From the NCBI GenBank assembly GCA_964019425.1, contig OZ025783.1, forward strand, positions 1,302,001 to 1,366,000: a DNA stretch of 64,000 nt. Reading direction: 5' to 3'. Every line of letters begins with the position of its first letter. Position 1 is the first letter of the stretch. The position numbers and the translations under genes were made by a program. Source of the stretch: Flectonema sp. DT1601. Lineage: Eukaryota > Euglenozoa > Diplonemea > Diplonemida > Diplonemidae. Positions 62,301 to 64,000 of this stretch are shown piece by piece. The notes below the pieces were generated by a model. It was given only the letters and a program-made list of their open reading frames with translations, had not been told where the DNA came from and did no database searches.

Positions 62301-64000
62301 TTAGGATTGACGGTGTTGCTAAAGCTCTCTTTATTACTGCAAGGTATCCAGGTGATACATCACAGCGTGCTACTTTATCATTGGAACAGTTTGTTGAGGA
62401 CCAATACCGTCCTCAGGTTCGTACATTAGATTCTGAAACAGTTGACTTGACACACGAGACAGTTGTCAGCGCCCTCCGCTGGCTTAGCGAAGGCACTCGT
62501 GCAGGCGATTTATTGATATTTGCTTTCTGCGGAGCTTCACAAGATGGTTCTTTATTGCTACCGACTGCTGGTGATAATTTAATATCTCAGTCTGAAGTTA
62601 ATTCTGTTCTTTTAAATGATCTTCAAAGGGGAATAAGATTAATTTGCGTATTTGATATGAGTCCAGCGACGTCCTTCTTATCATTACCAAACAGACTGAC
62701 TGTTGAACAGGGAGCGGTATCAGACCTGCCGGCATCTCTCTCTCCATCAGCAGATGTAGTTGTGTTGAGTTGTGTTGGAGGAACAGGAAGACAGCCGGGG
62801 TTGTTTTTGAAGTCTGTTGGAAAGAATTTAACATCTGTTCCTTTTTTTACAAATAAAACACTTCTCGAGAGCATCTCATCGGACATGAGATCTGTCTCTG
62901 ATGGTGTTCCAGCTGTTCCTCAATTACAGTCTAGTCAACCCTGCAGAGCTAGTCAAAAGTTCTTTATCCATTACGTCATTGACGATGGTCCTCGAACACC
63001 ACAACACAGACCACAAGATCAACACTTACCAGACAGTGTTAGGAAACCTTATATTCCTGAACCTTCAACACCGATAGTTCATACGTCAACTGGTACTACT
63101 GGTACACAAGATTCTACAGAGGGTGGTGATATTCAAGAGTTAATTAAAGAAACCTTCAGACATGCAGACACACCAGGACATCCTAACAATGCAACAGCAG
63201 CAGGTACTGTAGGGTCATGGCTACTAGATGGGTCTTTTGGTGTGAATGTGAATAGAGAAAGTGCGATTAGATACTTAACTGTTGCTGCTGATTCCGGAGA
63301 TGGACCTGCGATTGCTAGACTGCTGTCATTACGACCTCAGTCACCGACTGTTGGAATAACCCCAAGCAGTCCACAACAAACAGCAGCAGCAAACTTCTTA
63401 AGCCTTCCTGACACTGAAGCAGCCACACGTATTCGATCAGCACTTGCTTCATACTGTGCTGCGAAGGCACCTCATGCTCTGGCTCAAGTCACTACAATTG
63501 TTGATGAGTACCGAGGTAGGGAAACAGCATTATTATCAATACTTCTACAGAAATACCCCGATTGGGATTGGCCTAAATCAGATGAATTATTCTTTGGTAC
63601 CAACAACATGACAACTCCTATCGTAGTGGGTGGAACAGTTTTAATCGATTCTGACCTTAATAGAGTGAGAGAATCAGTTGTGAATAGTATTTCTATCTCA
63701 TGGGATGATACAATGACTCCTTACAGTGGTTCTTGTGGTACTGTAGTAGCAAAAGACCAGGCGGGTAATGTAAAGGTCAGCTTCTCTGATGGAAGAACTT
63801 GTTGGTGGTCAGCTGACATCGTTACTGGTGTCGATGCGCACAGCCAGCAGCAATCATCACAAGCTGACAACTACATCGGACACAGTACTGTCACTGCTTT
63901 AGAACCTCCTCAGTCTCTTAAAACAGAAAGGGATTCACCTGCTGTTCGTATCATACTCGGGCACCCAATAATGAATCCGGTTGCGGCTCTTTATTCGATT
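59384..64000 (+). CDS. Giant C2 / SH3-like / TH1-like / pseudo-metacaspase protein (5' part, continues past the window)
   Basis: The frame is open for 1539 codons to the window end. In order: a C2 domain (residues 1-120, VNPFWGETLTFKNARGATEA); three SH3/MIB-like modules (about 135-325); a Pro/Val/Gln-rich linker; a myosin TH1-like lipid-binding domain (about 535-650); a Gln/Pro/His-rich linker; a short helical motif (877-925, GREKELYSALLDRYRPKP); a metacaspase-like C14 fold (976-1203, VAKALFITARYPGD, VVSALRWLSEGTRAGDLLIF); a Sel1-like repeat (1270-1316); a second helical motif (1347-1394); and another MIB-like module. The caspase His and Cys positions read FAFCGASQ and FDMSPATS, so the dyad is lost. 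It is probably a membrane-associated scaffold. The start follows a TTTCAG acceptor by 18 bases. Confidence 0.88.
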   Translation, partial: MATTLSLEVIQAWNLVKPSFTIGSVNAMVEFKIGSETRTTKKEDKGVNPFWGETLTFKNARGATEAKFKIIHNGNGKEMGSGGVSLRSVWRNFAFEKWTDVKKNDAKVGILRIRIKAGSFGSTPPLPPRGLEQFRIGSVVTIKTTTMAGCKATVVNYTKGDSPNVMCRIGYADIEKKRSALEEKYKNITDLCEWPFKPAQLTPGRTTPSLPAVGVEILVKGLVGSAIHNGKKGKVLSHANIPDDTGIKAKLNDGTEIVLRNKNFDCVLHPIGSRIIIAGLNQHKDKNGLEGTVENYKKHADFTTYLVRLQSASGQTELKPQNALLKSAPSSAAPVVPQPVPVPQPVVPQVAPQPIPVVQPSVTSQVAASIPKPVSVPTPVAAPVQPAVTPVVSVPATPVQKTEDPLTPAAVSMSVPLPVAASVVPSKPAVPETPIVRVPSTPSIPPQTPIGGNIFSGFDQPPPAQLPSQISMPSPQMSTTDAAAQLQILQLQQQLAQTVNTATTVSSPQRPIPVVIRERPARSSPRITKSRKNVPLPIKDPKLGLEYISITAKPTDTDPVIFFAARVRKINARFGRSSIRILTVTHAHVILRDEVLAVKRSIAVKSLKEYLYARDEYTWVGLRESTFDLQLVMTIDEERLLRKVLTTLYKSIAKKDLRTSSTSFEEMKGKLELKKPAGWRIMEGDIGKFVTRRSRVEPTEGPVSGSPTRIPASIQGGSTYVDGSPVKSIASRDGLYIISDDEADDVGPPNLSQQFNSVPRRRPPPHHQAVPPPPVDYYSHPHPHYMQPAPPVPIQIQQPVQQSNELSEVKAQLEGMKQQMLLQQILAQQQITNSQMTPSAQQQQQPQQQHHQQQQLPLQPVSPPPQPKLDMNPSASEYVQRITALFDLHEPDKSKGAIQQVMEQYLGREKELYSALLDRYRPKPDSPKRPASPAAIPQQPGSPEVRPVVTRPSVGTPQQSFYKATDIAPTAKVRIDGVAKALFITARYPGDTSQRATLSLEQFVEDQYRPQVRTLDSETVDLTHETVVSALRWLSEGTRAGDLLIFAFCGASQDGSLLLPTAGDNLISQSEVNSVLLNDLQRGIRLICVFDMSPATSFLSLPNRLTVEQGAVSDLPASLSPSADVVVLSCVGGTGRQPGLFLKSVGKNLTSVPFFTNKTLLESISSDMRSVSDGVPAVPQLQSSQPCRASQKFFIHYVIDDGPRTPQHRPQDQHLPDSVRKPYIPEPSTPIVHTSTGTTGTQDSTEGGDIQELIKETFRHADTPGHPNNATAAGTVGSWLLDGSFGVNVNRESAIRYLTVAADSGDGPAIARLLSLRPQSPTVGITPSSPQQTAAANFLSLPDTEAATRIRSALASYCAAKAPHALAQVTTIVDEYRGRETALLSILLQKYPDWDWPKSDELFFGTNNMTTPIVVGGTVLIDSDLNRVRESVVNSISISWDDTMTPYSGSCGTVVAKDQAGNVKVSFSDGRTCWWSADIVTGVDAHSQQQSSQADNYIGHSTVTALEPPQSLKTERDSPAVRIILGHPIMNPVAALYSI

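Noticed and set aside
1-64000. tRNA, rRNA and CRISPR loci
   Set aside because: No B-box-like GGTTCRANTCC in a cloverleaf context, no rRNA core sequence and no spaced short palindromic repeats were seen; the tandem array has no unique spacers of CRISPR type.

Overview
This window looks like nuclear DNA of a flagellated protist, most likely a euglenozoan (kinetoplastid/diplonemid relatives) or another lineage with similar gene organisation. The reasons are: (1) every gene I can support, about 20, lies on the + strand; (2) almost every start codon has a polypyrimidine tract and a CAG/TAG acceptor a few to about 130 bases upstream, as expected for spliced-leader trans-splicing of polycistronic transcripts; (3) cis-introns are rare (two in an EF-hand gene, one possible in CFAP99) and are GT-AG; (4) several proteins are typical of motile flagellates (vasohibin, CFAP99, an ODA16/DAW1-like WD40 protein, long kinesins), and a short helical motif ending GREKELYSALL resembles one common in kinetoplastid proteins. 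No spliced-leader gene was found, so the lineage call is inference. TAA, TAG and TGA all serve as stops.

Layout. 0-4.5 kb: the end of an unknown gene, then a proline/threonine minisatellite membrane-protein gene with interrupted frame, lying between two direct repeats of about 0.6 kb. 4.5-15 kb: an aspartate carbamoyltransferase with fused regulatory chain, an MGNC-type zinc-finger protein, a zinc-ribbon protein, a secreted GH18-like protein, a coiled-coil protein and a Rab32-like GTPase. 15-33 kb: a kinesin-7-like motor, an LRR plus ODA16/DAW1-like WD40 protein, a small Ala/Tyr-rich protein, an SGNH hydrolase, a vasohibin-type tubulin carboxypeptidase, an EF-hand protein with introns and a PHO80-type cyclin. 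32.6-40.6 kb: an 8 kb gene-poor stretch full of A/T homopolymers. 40.6-52.7 kb: a 1723-residue RBR ubiquitin ligase with MIB/HERC2 module, a hypothetical protein, CFAP99, an iodothyronine-deiodinase-like selenoprotein read through an in-frame TGA, and a small zinc-finger protein. 53.7-58.45 kb: seven tandem copies of a 630-710 bp unit, each with an indel-free 162-base block. 59.4 kb to the end: the first 1539 codons of a giant C2 / TH1-like / pseudo-metacaspase protein that runs off the window.

The genes do not form one pathway. Unidirectional order here probably reflects co-transcription. The flagellar/cytoskeletal theme (kinesin, vasohibin, CFAP99, ODA16-like) is noticeable. The most unusual items are the deiodinase-like selenoprotein, the PyrB-PyrI fusion in a eukaryote, the LRR-ODA16 architecture, the catalytically dead metacaspase domain, the tandem array with its conserved block, and a short dispersed repeat placed just upstream of several genes.
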